A stretch of DNA of 64,000 bases from Marinibacterium profundimaris (GCF_002210095.1 NZ_AQQR01000017.1:1-64000); one strand, 5' to 3'. Counted from the stretch's first letter, positions 17,142 to 25,545 are shown. Translations and numbers: made by a program. The notes: generated by a model not told the origin, from the sequence alone.

Positions 17142-18050
17142 CTACATCTGATTTTGGCTCGATTCGTACGGCATGAGGCCAAGTCGTTCCGCCCGCTCCA
17201 ACAGCATTTTCACCGAAGACGGCTGCCATCTTGTTCGGCCACGAGGCGTGCGTTCGCGCATCGCTTCCAGCCGGGTGCAGATCGCCTGAAGCGTGATGTC
17301 GGGGTCCGCGCCCTTGATGCCGGCGACGATGGCGGGCAGACGGTCGTCGGTTTCGCGGCGCCCGGCGCGGGCTAGCACCTCGGCCGGCAGGAAGCCGTCG
17401 CCGACATAGGCCTTCACAGCGCGCAAGAGACGGCTTTGGGTCCAGCGACGCGCCTCGGGCAAGGGGCCGTTGATGATGCGCACCACGTCTTCCCAGGCCA
17501 AGTCGGGTCGCAACCGGCGCACATGGGGCACCCAATCTTGTGCCGTCTCGTTCAGACGCTCCATGTAGCCGTCTTGTCGCGCCAGCCGTACTTTGCGAAG
17601 AGCAGCAGGGTCTTTGGCCCGCAGTCCAGGGTTCCCGCCGACCCGGCCCTTGGTACGGGCGCTCGCCAGCCCCGCCTTGGTACGTTCCCGGATCAGCGCC
17701 CGCTCGAACTCGGCCGCGGCGCCCAGAACCTGCAGCGTGAACTTGCCTTGCGGGGATCCGGTGTCGATCGGGTCCTGAATGGAACGAAAGAACGCCCCCT
17801 TGGCCTCCAACCGTTCGATCACCTCGAGAAGGTGCGACAGAGACCGTGCGAGCCGGTCGATCCGTACGACAACCAGCGTGTCGCCCTTGCTAATGCGCTC
17901 CAGCAAGCGGGCAAGCACCGGCCGGGCACGATTGCCGCCTGAGGCGTGCTCTTCGAAGATCTCGACGCATCCCGCAGTTTGCAGGGCCTCAGACTGGGGC
18001 AGGGGGGTCTGATCCTCTGTGGATACGCGCGCATAGCCTATCAGGGGCAT
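17142..18050 (-). CDS. Serine recombinase (resolvase/invertase family)
   Basis: A 302-residue protein. Residues 1-140 are the resolvase catalytic domain: 'YARVST' with nucleophile Ser10, 'DTLVVVRIDRLARS', and 'FERALIRERTKAGLA'. The C-terminal 150 residues are longer than in small resolvases and contain two HTH-like repeats. It would cut and rejoin DNA at a 2-bp staggered site, resolving plasmid multimers or inverting or excising a segment. A tandem symmetric element starts within 10 bp of its start codon. It is divergent from the DUF1612 gene. Confidence 0.88.
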   Translation of the reverse strand: MPLIGYARVSTEDQTPLPQSEALQTAGCVEIFEEHASGGNRARPVLARLLERISKGDTLVVVRIDRLARSLSHLLEVIERLEAKGAFFRSIQDPIDTGSPQGKFTLQVLGAAAEFERALIRERTKAGLASARTKGRVGGNPGLRAKDPAALRKVRLARQDGYMERLNETAQDWVPHVRRLRPDLAWEDVVRIINGPLPEARRWTQSRLLRAVKAYVGDGFLPAEVLARAGRRETDDRLPAIVAGIKGADPDITLQAICTRLEAMRERTPRGRTRWQPSSVKMLLERAERLGLMPYESSQNQM

Positions 18051-18078
18051 GAAAATCGGCCGTTTGCAATTTCATATA

Positions 18079-18106
18079 CCGTTACTAAACGACCGTTTGT
18101 AAACGG
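18079..18106. promoter_or_regulatory. Candidate serine-recombinase crossover site
   Basis: Two adjacent related 14-mers, CCGTTACTAAACGA (18079-18092) and CCGTTTGTAAACGG (18093-18106). The second is a perfect 6-bp inverted repeat around the dinucleotide GT, as expected for a 2-bp overlap site. A partial third copy begins at about 18059. It lies between the recombinase start (18050) and the divergent DUF1612 gene. Confidence 0.45.
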
Positions 18107-18276
18107 ATGCAAGGGCGCTCTCTGTGGCGCTGTTTACCGGAATGCCCTTGGTTTCCATACAATGAGCGCGATCAGAGAGCCCTCGCCGACCATCGCCCGC
18201 GCGTGCTATATAACGAGCGTGGGCGCACTCTGATAAAACCCTTGGGTAAAGTGCAGAATTCCAGTATTTTGCACAT

Positions 18277-19344
18277 ATGAAGCCTCCAGCGCCTGCCTTC
18301 CATGATGAACCGGACGCTCTCTTCCTCGACGCTGAGGAGGTGGAACAGTCGTCTGAGGAGGATCTTTGGTTCCTGCCCGGTCCCATGGAAGAGGAGCCGG
18401 ATTATTTGCCGCCCGGACCACGGGCCGAACCGCGTGAAGCCGAGGTCCTCGACGATTGGCGGAAAGCAGAGGCGGGTCATGCCGCACGTCTTGCCCGTGT
18501 GGCCGGTCGCGTCGGCGCGCTGGACGACCGGCTAAAGCGCGGCCCTGACGGATGGCGGCACAGGCTTGCCCTGTTCGAGGCTGCCGACCTCAGCTGGTTC
18601 GCGGGCGACCGTATCGGCCCGGATCGGCTCGCGCTCTGGATGTCCATGCGCATTTCCGGCCTGCAAGACGACATCGACGCACTCGCGCGCGTCGGTTGGG
18701 CGGTACGTCGTCTGACAGGGGGGCCAGGCCCAGAGGTGGACCTGTCCGCCTTCCTCGACCGCCGCGATCCAGAGAACATGGCAAATGAAGCCGAGCCCTT
18801 TGCGGACCGCGCGGGCGGTTGGCTCGACCTGATGGCACAAGTCGCCGATCTTCACCCGATAGCCCGTGCTTGCGCGGGTTATCACTTCTGGAGCCTCGCG
18901 GGCCTCGGGCAGCAGGGCGATCGAATGGAAGCGGCCGTCACGGCCGCGCGGATCGCCGCCAGCGAGGAGAGAGGCGCAGTCTTTGCGCCTCTGGCCATGG
19001 GCGGGGCAGGGGGGCTGCGCGACGGCGGCCCACCCGCTGACCGTCTGGCGCGCTGGCTTGACGGGATGGAGACCGCCTGCCTGACCGCAATGCGGCACCT
19101 CGACGATATCCAGGCATGGTCAGCGAGGGCGGAAACCGAGATGACCCCACTCTCGGGAAAGACCCCACGCGCCTTGCGCGCCGTTCTGACCGAATGGCCT
19201 ATTGTCTCTGCCCCGATGGCCGAGGCCCTGACCGATGTCAGCCGCGCCGCTGTCCAGCGCAATCTCGCTTGGATGCAGGCACAGGGTCTGGTCCGCGAGA
19301 TGACCGGCCAGGGGCGGTATCGGATGTGGCGCACCACGAACTGA
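18277..19344 (+). CDS. DUF1612/HTH domain protein
   Basis: A 355-residue protein that resembles the DUF1612 family with a C-terminal helix-turn-helix ('APMAEALTDVSRAAVQRNLAWMQAQGLVREMTGQGRYRMW'). The N-terminus is acidic (residues 1-60) and the middle carries a conserved 'RLALFEAADLSWFAGDRIGPDRLALW' segment. The family is common in Rhizobiales and Rhodobacterales plasmids, often near recombinases. The HTH suggests a transcription or DNA-binding role. It is divergent from the serine recombinase and shares a 226-bp intergenic region with it. Confidence 0.65.
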   Translation: MKPPAPAFHDEPDALFLDAEEVEQSSEEDLWFLPGPMEEEPDYLPPGPRAEPREAEVLDDWRKAEAGHAARLARVAGRVGALDDRLKRGPDGWRHRLALFEAADLSWFAGDRIGPDRLALWMSMRISGLQDDIDALARVGWAVRRLTGGPGPEVDLSAFLDRRDPENMANEAEPFADRAGGWLDLMAQVADLHPIARACAGYHFWSLAGLGQQGDRMEAAVTAARIAASEERGAVFAPLAMGGAGGLRDGGPPADRLARWLDGMETACLTAMRHLDDIQAWSARAETEMTPLSGKTPRALRAVLTEWPIVSAPMAEALTDVSRAAVQRNLAWMQAQGLVREMTGQGRYRMWRTTN

Positions 19345-19369
19345 AAGCACAGAGCGCACCTTGGGCTGT

Positions 19370-19475
19370 CAGGGAACAGGACCGCCTCAACTTCCATTGC
19401 GTCATTCACCACGTGAATGATTGTGATCTGGTCAGCACTGATACGGTAAAAGATGAGGCATCGGTGGCGACAAGG
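19370..19475 (-). pseudogene. Remnant of a ParE/RelE-type toxin gene
   Basis: On the minus strand a short frame reads HRCLIFYRISADQ, then ITIIHVVNDAMEVEAVLF, which closely follows the C-terminal core of ParE/RelE toxins ('RI.YR....I.I..VLH..MD'). There is no toxin N-terminus and no stop where the family ends; the frame runs into the antisense of DUF1612. No antitoxin gene is present. I read this as a decayed toxin-antitoxin scar left by recombination. Confidence 0.45.
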
Positions 19476-19509
19476 TGAGGCAAACATCGGGGTTGAAGCT
19501 CCAGCGCTT

Positions 19510-19531
19510 ATAGGGTAACCCCCTACCCTAT
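19510..19531. promoter_or_regulatory. DmeR (RcnR-type) operator overlapping the dmeR start codon
   Basis: ATAGGGT and ACCCTAT flank the C/A-rich core AACCCCCT, giving the RcnR/CsoR-type operator layout. The right arm includes the first two bases of the dmeR ATG (19530). Binding would block the promoter and the translation start, and there is no room for a normal ribosome site. Confidence 0.65.
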
Positions 19532-19802
19532 GGGTCACACTGTCCAGAACAAATCCAAGCTTATCGCCAGAGTCCGCCGCCTGAGAGGGCAGATGGAGGC
19601 GATCGAACGGGCGCTGGAGGCGGAAGTCTCCTGCGCCGAAATCCTGAACCTCGCCGCCTCGGTCCGCGGGGCTACGAACGGCCTCGTCGTCGAACTTCTC
19701 GAGGATCACCTGCGCAACCACGTTGTCGACGTCGAAGGCGATGCGCAGCGCAAGGCCGGGGCGGACGAACTGATCGAAGTCATGAGAAGGCACCTGAAAT
19801 GA
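19530..19802 (+). CDS. dmeR: DmeR, Ni/Co-responsive repressor (RcnR/CsoR family)
   Basis: A 90-residue all-helical protein of the RcnR/DmeR branch. All four ligands that define Ni(II)/Co(II) sensors are present: H3, C35, H60 and H64. H3 needs the start at 19530, which fixes the initiation codon even though no ribosome site is visible. It overlaps the following CDF pump gene by 4 bp. It should repress the dmeRF operon until nickel or cobalt binds. Confidence 0.85.
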   Translation: MGHTVQNKSKLIARVRRLRGQMEAIERALEAEVSCAEILNLAASVRGATNGLVVELLEDHLRNHVVDVEGDAQRKAGADELIEVMRRHLK

Positions 19803-20775
19803 GCCCGAACGCCGCCGCACCGCACGACCACGTCTTCCTCGGCGAGAACCACGCCCGCAACGAACGCCGCACTTGGGCAGTGATCGCGCTGACCGCGACC
19901 ATGATGGTCGCTGAGATCACCGCCGGCACGATCTACGGGTCCATGGCGCTGCTGGCCGACGGCTGGCACATGTCCCCCATGCCTCGGCGCTTCTGATCAC
20001 GGCGCTCGCCTATCGCTTCGCCCGCAAACACGCGCGCAACCCCCGCTTCACCTTCGGCACCGGAAAGCTCGGCGATCTCGCCGCCTTCGGTAGTGCTACC
20101 GTCCTCGCTATCGTCGCACTGCTGATCGGTTGGGAAAGCCTTGTCCGCCTGCGCAGTCCGGTCCCGATCAGCTTCGACGAGGCGATCCTCGTCGCCGTGA
20201 TCGGCCTCTTGGTGAACCTCGTCAGCGCTTGGCTGCTCAAGGACGACCACAGCCACCACCACGGCCATGCTCATCACCAAGTGCAGGATCATGACCACGG
20301 GCACGACCATGATCAAGATCATGACCACGGGGCGGCAGCGACCCGCGGAGGAGACCGCGACAACAACCTGCGTGCGGCCTACCTGCACGTTCTAGCAGAT
20401 GCACTGACATCCGTTCTTGCCATCGCAGCCCTGCTCGCGGGCCGCAGCTATGGCTGGGTCTGGCTCGACCCGGTGATCGGCATCGTGGGCGCCCTCGTCA
20501 TCCTGAGCTGGTCGTGGGGACTGCTGCGCGACAGCGGATCGGTTCTCATGGACTATCTGCCCGACCACGAGGATCTTCCGGCCGAAGTGCGCGCAGCCAT
20601 CGAGAGCGAGCATGACGAGATCGTCGATCTTCATGTCTGGCAGCTCGGGCCGGGGCATCACGGCGCCATCATTGCGCTCAAATCCACGCGCCCCGAACCG
20701 GTCGCGGCCTATCGTGCGCGGCTGCGGCACATCGACGAGCTGTCCCATGTGACCGTGGAAATCCATCCCGCCTGA
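19799..20775 (+). pseudogene. dmeF: DmeF cation diffusion facilitator, frameshifted
   Basis: The reading frame opens normally (residues 1-60 with the first membrane helices and 'LLADGWHMS') but shifts in a run of five C at 19974-19978. Restoring one base gives 'HMS-THASALLITALAYRFARKH' and a continuous CDF protein of about 325 residues ending at 20775. It includes a His/Asp-rich cytosolic loop (HHHGHAHH... near 20255-20330), later membrane helices and the C-terminal domain. DmeF exports Co(II)/Ni(II). The break falls inside the first HxxxD metal-site region. It may be a true mutation or an assembly error in the homopolymer. Confidence 0.75.
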
Positions 20776-20872
20776 GGTGCGAGGCTTCTCCTGAGCCTCG
20801 TGATCCTAGCCAATTCCCCTGTGCCGATGACCTCGTCTCGCGGCCGCCGAACATCTCCGAAAGGTAGCTGCG

Positions 20873-21769
20873 ATGCCGACCATGTCCCCGCTGATGAAGA
20901 TCGCCACTGGAAGCATCGTGGTCGGCATCGTCGTGCTGGCGCTGAAGACCCTCGCATGGTGGATGACCGGTTCGATCGCGCTGCTGTCCGATGCGCTCGA
21001 AAGTACGGTGAACGTCGCGACCGCCATTGCAGCGCTCATTGCGATCCGCCTCGCTTCACGACCCGCGGACGCCAATCACCCCTATGGCCACCACAAGGCG
21101 GAACTGTTCAGCGCGATCCTGGAAGGCGTGATGATCATCATCGCTGCGCTGCTGATCATGCGCGAAGCGTATCACGGGTTTCTCGCGCCGCGCATGCTGG
21201 ACGCGCCACTCGAAGGCCTGCTGGTGAACGGCCTGGCCAGCGTGATCAATGCCTTCTGGTGCTGGATGCTGATCACGCAAGGACGCAAGCGGCGGTCGCC
21301 TGCGCTGGTTGCGGATGGCCGTCACCTTTTCACGGACGTCATCTCCTCTGTTGGCGTGACCTTCGGGGTTCTTGTGGCGATCCTGTCCGGGTGGGCCATG
21401 CTCGACCCTTTGATGGCGCTGATCGTGGCGATCAACATCCTCTGGTCCGGCTGGAGGGTGATGCGGGAGTCTCTCAGTGGTCTGCTGGACGAGGCCATCC
21501 CGGATGTGACCCTCGCGCAGGTGCGCGAGACGATCTCGCGGGAAGCCGAAGGCGCTGTCGAGGCGCATGACCTTCGCACGCGCCATGCCGGCCAGGCCTC
21601 GTTCGTCGAGTTCCACCTCATCGTCCCCGGCGAGATGACGGTGAACGCCGCGCACGACATCTGCGACCGGATCGAAGCGGCATTGAAGGAGATCCTGGAG
21701 GGCTGCGTCGTCACCATCCACGTCGAGCCGGAACGCAAGGCGAAGCACTCCGGCGTGGTGGTGCTGTAA
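20873..21769 (+). CDS. Cation diffusion facilitator (FieF/MamB-type)
   Basis: A 298-residue CDF transporter with six predicted membrane helices. The first metal site is S-D-A-L-E-S-T in helix 2, and the second is 'ADGRHLFTDV' in helix 5. A C-terminal cytosolic domain (residues 205-290) contains 'ILEGCVVTIHVEPE'. It lacks the His-rich loop seen in DmeF. It would export a divalent cation in exchange for protons; the metal (Zn, Fe, Ni or Co) cannot be told. It lies 97 bp after dmeF and could be co-transcribed. Because dmeF is broken, this pump could carry the load. Confidence 0.85.
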   Translation: MPTMSPLMKIATGSIVVGIVVLALKTLAWWMTGSIALLSDALESTVNVATAIAALIAIRLASRPADANHPYGHHKAELFSAILEGVMIIIAALLIMREAYHGFLAPRMLDAPLEGLLVNGLASVINAFWCWMLITQGRKRRSPALVADGRHLFTDVISSVGVTFGVLVAILSGWAMLDPLMALIVAINILWSGWRVMRESLSGLLDEAIPDVTLAQVRETISREAEGAVEAHDLRTRHAGQASFVEFHLIVPGEMTVNAAHDICDRIEAALKEILEGCVVTIHVEPERKAKHSGVVVL

Positions 21770-22035
21770 GATCAGCAAGAAGACCGGGCTTCTCATCAAC
21801 CGGGCATGCGGTTGCGCCGTCCCAAGCGTGAGGAATGGTTGCTTGAAAGCGCCGTGAGGTCAAACTGCACCAACAAACTTTGGCGCGCCATACGGACGAT
21901 CACCCGTGCTAGGCCACTCAAATCCGTTCGCACGGATGCGGCATTTGCACTTTGAAGCCCTAGGCTCGACGTGAGACTCCTATGCCTTGCCGCAACTGCT
22001 GTGACCCAGTCACTTCCACCGTCTGGCTCTACGGC

Positions 22036-23355
22036 TTATAAATGCGTGGCCCAGCGAGGGTGGCTCTCGTCAATGATCAAGGCATGGCTGTGCCTGCGAT
22101 GTCCCCTTAGGTGGGGATGGTCGAGTGGCAAATTATCGTGGGTGTGCTCAAGCTCAACGGGATCGCCGGACGGCCAGAGTTTCAGCGCTGCGAGCATTCC
22201 GAAGGCGGCGATGAGGGCCAGTCCGATCAGTGCGGGAACGACACCATAGACCGTCAGCAGCCATCCCGACAGCGGATAGGTCACAAGCCAGCAGGCGTGG
22301 GACAGCGCGAATTGCGCCGCGAAGAGTGCCGGGCGGTCCCCGGCGTGGGCGGAACGGCGCAGCAGTCGGCCGGAAGGGGTGAGGACAGCGGAATATCCGA
22401 GCCCCACCAGCAACCAAGCTGTCAGAAGGATGGACCAGCCAAGGCCCGCTCCAAGGACCGTCAACGCCAGACCGACCAGAGTAGCCACCATCAGCGCGGC
22501 TCCGCCGAACATCACAGGCCGGTCCGGCAACGCATCGAGAACACGCGGCAGGACCAGCGCGGCGATCATCGACCCTGCGCCGAAGGCGAACATCGTCCAG
22601 GCCAGAGCACTTTCCGACAGGCCGAGCGAGCCGCGCACAAGAACGACGGTATTGACCAGCACCATCGCACCTGCCGCCGCCGCCGCGAGGTTCAATGCCA
22701 AGAGCCCGCGCAAGCGGGGCGTGGCCAGATAGATGCGGATGCCGCGCGTAGTGCGGTCATAGACACCGCGCGGCTCGGATGGGCGGGGACTGGGCAGCAC
22801 TACCGAAACAACCAGAAGGGCCGATGCGGCGAAACCGAGGACCGTGCCGAGGAAGAGCGAATTGTAGGACATCACCGCGAGCAGAAGGGCCGCAAGCGTC
22901 GGGCTGACGATGTTTTCCAGATCGTAGGCCAGCCGCGACAGCGACAGCGCGCGGGTATAGCGCGCCTCTTCGGGCAGAACGTCCGGGATCGTCGCCTGAA
23001 AGGTCGGCGTGAACGCGGCGGAAGCCGATTGAAGAAGGAAGATCAGGACGTAGACCTGCCAGACCTCGGTCACGAAGGGCAGTGCGAGCGCGACACCGGC
23101 ACGCACCAGATCGAGCGTCACCAGAAGCGCGCGGCGCGGCACGCGGTCTGCGAAAGCCCCTGCAATGGGCGCGATGCCCACATAAGCAACCATCTTGATG
23201 GTGAAGACTGTGCCGAGGACCAGCGCCGCCCCGTCGCCCGAAAGATCAAAGGCGAGCAGGCCGAGAGCGACAGTCGCGAGCCCGGTTCCCAGAAGCGCCA
23301 CGACCTGAGCCAGAAACAGATGACGGTAGGTGCGGTCGGAGAGGATGTCGAACAT
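22036..23355 (-). CDS. MFS metal exporter with His-rich C-terminus (NreB-like)
   Basis: A 439-residue major facilitator with about 12 membrane helices and the MFS loop motif 'GAFADRVPRRALL'. The last 40 residues are His-rich ('HTHDNLPLDHPHLRGHRRHSH'), as in the nickel exporter NreB. It is preceded by an NreA-like DUF156 regulator whose stop lies 8 bp upstream. ATG 23355 is used; the longer frame to 23430 overlaps the regulator out of frame. Export of Ni(II) or Co(II) is inferred from the tail and the gene pair. Confidence 0.75.
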   Translation of the reverse strand: MFDILSDRTYRHLFLAQVVALLGTGLATVALGLLAFDLSGDGAALVLGTVFTIKMVAYVGIAPIAGAFADRVPRRALLVTLDLVRAGVALALPFVTEVWQVYVLIFLLQSASAAFTPTFQATIPDVLPEEARYTRALSLSRLAYDLENIVSPTLAALLLAVMSYNSLFLGTVLGFAASALLVVSVVLPSPRPSEPRGVYDRTTRGIRIYLATPRLRGLLALNLAAAAAGAMVLVNTVVLVRGSLGLSESALAWTMFAFGAGSMIAALVLPRVLDALPDRPVMFGGAALMVATLVGLALTVLGAGLGWSILLTAWLLVGLGYSAVLTPSGRLLRRSAHAGDRPALFAAQFALSHACWLVTYPLSGWLLTVYGVVPALIGLALIAAFGMLAALKLWPSGDPVELEHTHDNLPLDHPHLRGHRRHSHALIIDESHPRWATHL

Positions 23356-23363
23356 GGCGGACC

Positions 23364-23624
23364 TCAGAGATATCTGGCGATCGTGCGCAGCTGGGCACGA
23401 TCTGTTTCGGAGCCTTCGACGTCCAGGCAATGATCCATGTGGTCATGGATCAGCGCCCGCTTGGCATTCGTGATGGCTTTTTCAACCGCCTGCATCTGCT
23501 GGGCGATCTCAAGGCATGGCTTGCCCGCCTCGATCATCTCGATCACGGCGCGCAAATGGCCGTCAGCACGTTTCAGCCGGGCGACGAGGGCGGGGTGGGT
23601 TGCATGGACTGGATGTTTTGTCAT
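23364..23624 (-). CDS. NreA/CsoR-family metal-sensing repressor
   Basis: An 86-residue DUF156 (CsoR/RcnR/FrmR superfamily) protein. C37, H62 and C66 match the Cys-His-Cys triad of CsoR-type sensors, unlike the His-Cys-His-His set of the DmeR in this window. NreA proteins pair with NreB nickel exporters. It is first in a two-gene minus-strand operon with the MFS exporter. The palindrome at 23631-23657 directly upstream is its likely operator and also faces the divergent His-rich/HupE operon. Confidence 0.8.
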   Translation of the reverse strand: MTKHPVHATHPALVARLKRADGHLRAVIEMIEAGKPCLEIAQQMQAVEKAITNAKRALIHDHMDHCLDVEGSETDRAQLRTIARYL

Positions 23625-23630
23625 AAAGTA

Positions 23631-23657
23631 GTTCTATCCCCCCTGGGAGGATAGAAC
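23631..23657. promoter_or_regulatory. NreA/CsoR-type operator, divergent
   Basis: GTTCTATCC (23631-23639) and GGATAGAAC (23649-23657) are perfect 9-bp arms around a C/G-rich core (CCCCTGGGA), the classic layout of this regulator superfamily. It sits 7 bp from the nreA-like start and 4 bp from the divergent His-rich gene, so one site can control both operons. Confidence 0.75.
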
Positions 23658-23660
23658 AAG

Positions 23661-24065
23661 ATGGTGCCACGATGCACCACGCTAGAGACGAGCAGACGGG
23701 CAAAACCTATGGATACCTTGAGGACAGTTGTAAACGCCGCGTTTTCGACACTCTTATGTTTGGCCATACTCCTCTGGTCTGTGGTGCCCGCAACCTCGCA
23801 CGCGCCCTCAGTCTTCGGCGTCCTTCAAGAGCACGCAGAAATGGTTGCTGAGCACGGTCATTCGCATGGACTGGAAGAAGACCTTGCCTGGGCCATGCAT
23901 GGACACGGCCATGACAGCGTCGATCACGATCACAGTCAGGCGGTCGTGCCTGGCCCTGACCGATCGCCGCACCCGCTCGATATTCACAGAGCCGCATGGC
24001 CTTTGAGTTCGGCCACGTCGAACACCTTACAGACATACCAAATCGAACGACCTCCGCGCGTCTGA
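23661..24065 (+). CDS. His-rich exported protein
   Basis: A 134-residue protein (118 if ATG 23709 is used). A signal peptide-like hydrophobic segment ends near 'PATSHA'. The mature part is His-rich ('EHGHSHGLEED', 'MHGHGHDSVDHDH'), which suggests periplasmic binding of nickel, cobalt or zinc. GGAGG at 23646-23650 supports the start at 23661, but the shorter start gives a more typical signal peptide. It is first in an operon with a HupE-like protein and a membrane-anchor protein. Confidence 0.6.
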   Translation: MVPRCTTLETSRRAKPMDTLRTVVNAAFSTLLCLAILLWSVVPATSHAPSVFGVLQEHAEMVAEHGHSHGLEEDLAWAMHGHGHDSVDHDHSQAVVPGPDRSPHPLDIHRAAWPLSSATSNTLQTYQIERPPRV

Positions 24066-24125
24066 TCGACTGCGCGCCAACAGCGCGCTGCATTCGATCA
24101 TCAACACATATGCGGAGTCAAATCC

Positions 24126-24854
24126 ATGAATACAGTCCACCAGGGCTGGACCGATCCCGGCATACGCCGGATCGTGATCCTGTCCTTCATTGCCCTTTCG
24201 GCGCTCGTCCTAAGTGCGGGCAACGCTCTCGCCCATGCCGTTACAGAAGGTGACGCAGGCTACATCCAGGAAATCTGGGGGGTGAACATCATTCCCTTCA
24301 TGTATCTCGGCGCCAAGCACATGGTGACGGGTTACGATCACATCCTGTTCCTGCTCGGCGTCGTCTTCTTCCTCTACAAGATGAAGGACGTCGGCATCTA
24401 CGTCAGCCTTTTTGCCATCGGCCATTCGACCACGATGCTCGCGGGCGTCTGGTTCGGCTGGGGCGTGAACGCCTATATCGTCGACGCTATCATCGGCCTG
24501 TCGGTCGTCTACAAGGCGCTCGACAATCTTGGAGCCTACCAACGCTGGTTCGGCTTCCAGCCGAACACCAAGGCCGCGACGTTGATCTTCGGCTTTTTCC
24601 ACGGCACGGGCCTTGCCACGAAGATCCTCGACTACGAGATCGCATCAGATGGGCTGTTGGCCAATCTTCTGGCGTTCAACGTCGGCGTCGAGCTGGGCCA
24701 GATCATGGCGCTCGCCGTGATTCTCATCGTTATGGGCTACTGGCGGAAATCCCCGAACTTCTTTCGCCAAGCCTACACCGCCAACGTTGTCATGATGTCC
24801 ATGGGGTTCATCCTCATGGGACTGCAAATCACCGGCTACTTCGTTGCCGCATAA
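24126..24854 (+). CDS. HupE/UreJ-family Ni/Co permease-like protein
   Basis: A 242-residue membrane protein with an N-terminal signal-like helix (to about residue 36, 'ALAHA') and roughly six further helices. The HupE/UreJ signature is 'GYDHILFLLGVVFFLY', and a second motif 'FGFFHGTGLA' carries another conserved His. HupE/UreJ proteins are secondary nickel or cobalt carriers. Its place downstream of a Ni/Co-type operator fits. Whether it imports or exports is not clear from sequence; uptake is the usual role, which is odd in a resistance operon. Confidence 0.8.
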   Translation: MNTVHQGWTDPGIRRIVILSFIALSALVLSAGNALAHAVTEGDAGYIQEIWGVNIIPFMYLGAKHMVTGYDHILFLLGVVFFLYKMKDVGIYVSLFAIGHSTTMLAGVWFGWGVNAYIVDAIIGLSVVYKALDNLGAYQRWFGFQPNTKAATLIFGFFHGTGLATKILDYEIASDGLLANLLAFNVGVELGQIMALAVILIVMGYWRKSPNFFRQAYTANVVMMSMGFILMGLQITGYFVAA

Positions 24855-24870
24855 GGAACTGGAGAGAAAA

Positions 24871-25494
24871 ATGTTCAACGCAGAAAAACCGAGCCTTGAT
24901 GAACTGCCAAGCTCAGCGCAGCTTATCCGATCCACCGCCATCGCGGCGGCCAGCGCGGTCGTCATTCTTGTGACGGTCGTACTTCCCGCCGAATACAACA
25001 TCGACCCAACTGGGATCGGTGGCGCAATTGGGCTGGCGGAGATGGGTGAGATCAAAACCCAGCTCGCAGAAGAGGCCGAGGCTGATCGTCAGATCATGGA
25101 AGCCGAAGACGAGCAGTCAAGCTTGCTGAACGATGTCTTCGGGCTTTTTGTCGGTGCCGCACATGCGCAGGAAGCCGTGGTTTGGCGCGATGAGGCCACC
25201 TTCACGCTGGCACCGGGCGACTCGGCGGACTGGAAGATGGAGATGGATGCAGGCCAGGTGGCTGAGTACCGGATGCTCGTCGAAGGCGGCCGGGTGAATT
25301 TCGACCTGCACGGCCATGGCGGCGGCGAGACGGTGACCTATGAAAAAGGCCGAGGCTCCACCGGTTCCGAGGGCGAGGTCACCGCCGCGTTCGACGGACA
25401 ACACGGCTGGTTCTGGCGCAATCGCGACAGTTCCGATGTGACGGTGACAATTCAGGTACGCGGCGAATATTCCGAGTTTGTGCAGCTCGACTAA
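24871..25494 (+). CDS. Transmembrane anchor protein next to HupE
   Basis: A 207-residue protein from ATG 24871, with GGAGAG 6-7 bp upstream. One membrane helix lies at about residues 20-45 ('AIAAASAVVILVTVVLPAEYN'-like). A hinge rich in Glu follows, and a soluble C-terminal domain of about 100 residues includes 'NFDLHGHGGGETVTYEKG' and 'QHGWFWRNRDSSDVTVTIQV'. This HupE-linked family is known by position and has no assigned function. The folded domain should face the periplasm. It is the third gene of the His-rich/hupE operon. Confidence 0.7.
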   Translation: MFNAEKPSLDELPSSAQLIRSTAIAAASAVVILVTVVLPAEYNIDPTGIGGAIGLAEMGEIKTQLAEEAEADRQIMEAEDEQSSLLNDVFGLFVGAAHAQEAVVWRDEATFTLAPGDSADWKMEMDAGQVAEYRMLVEGGRVNFDLHGHGGGETVTYEKGRGSTGSEGEVTAAFDGQHGWFWRNRDSSDVTVTIQVRGEYSEFVQLD

Positions 25495-25511
25495 GCGCAG
25501 GAAGGGCAGAC

Positions 25512-25545
25512 GCGGCCATTCGTTTCGTCTGACGCGAATGGCCGC
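25512..25545 (+). terminator. Hairpin terminator after the HupE operon
   Basis: GCGGCCATTCG and CGAATGGCCGC form a perfect 11-bp stem with a 12-nt loop, 17 bp after the anchor-protein stop. It is followed by a short T-containing tail (ATTTGGGT). It separates the nickel/cobalt module from the MerR-controlled island. Confidence 0.6.

Noticed and set aside
19402-19420. TCATTCAC/GTGAATGA hairpin as an operator for dmeR
   Set aside because: It falls inside the toxin-remnant reading frame, over 100 bp from dmeR, and a better RcnR-type operator overlaps the dmeR start.
20780-20800. CGAGGCT/AGCCTCG hairpin after dmeF as a terminator
   Set aside because: Only 7 bp with no T-tract on either side; the next CDF gene is 97 bp after dmeF and may be co-transcribed.
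22111-23433. 440-residue plus-strand frame opposite the MFS exporter
   Set aside because: Charged, repeat-poor antisense frame with no hydrophobic pattern; the minus strand clearly encodes a transporter.
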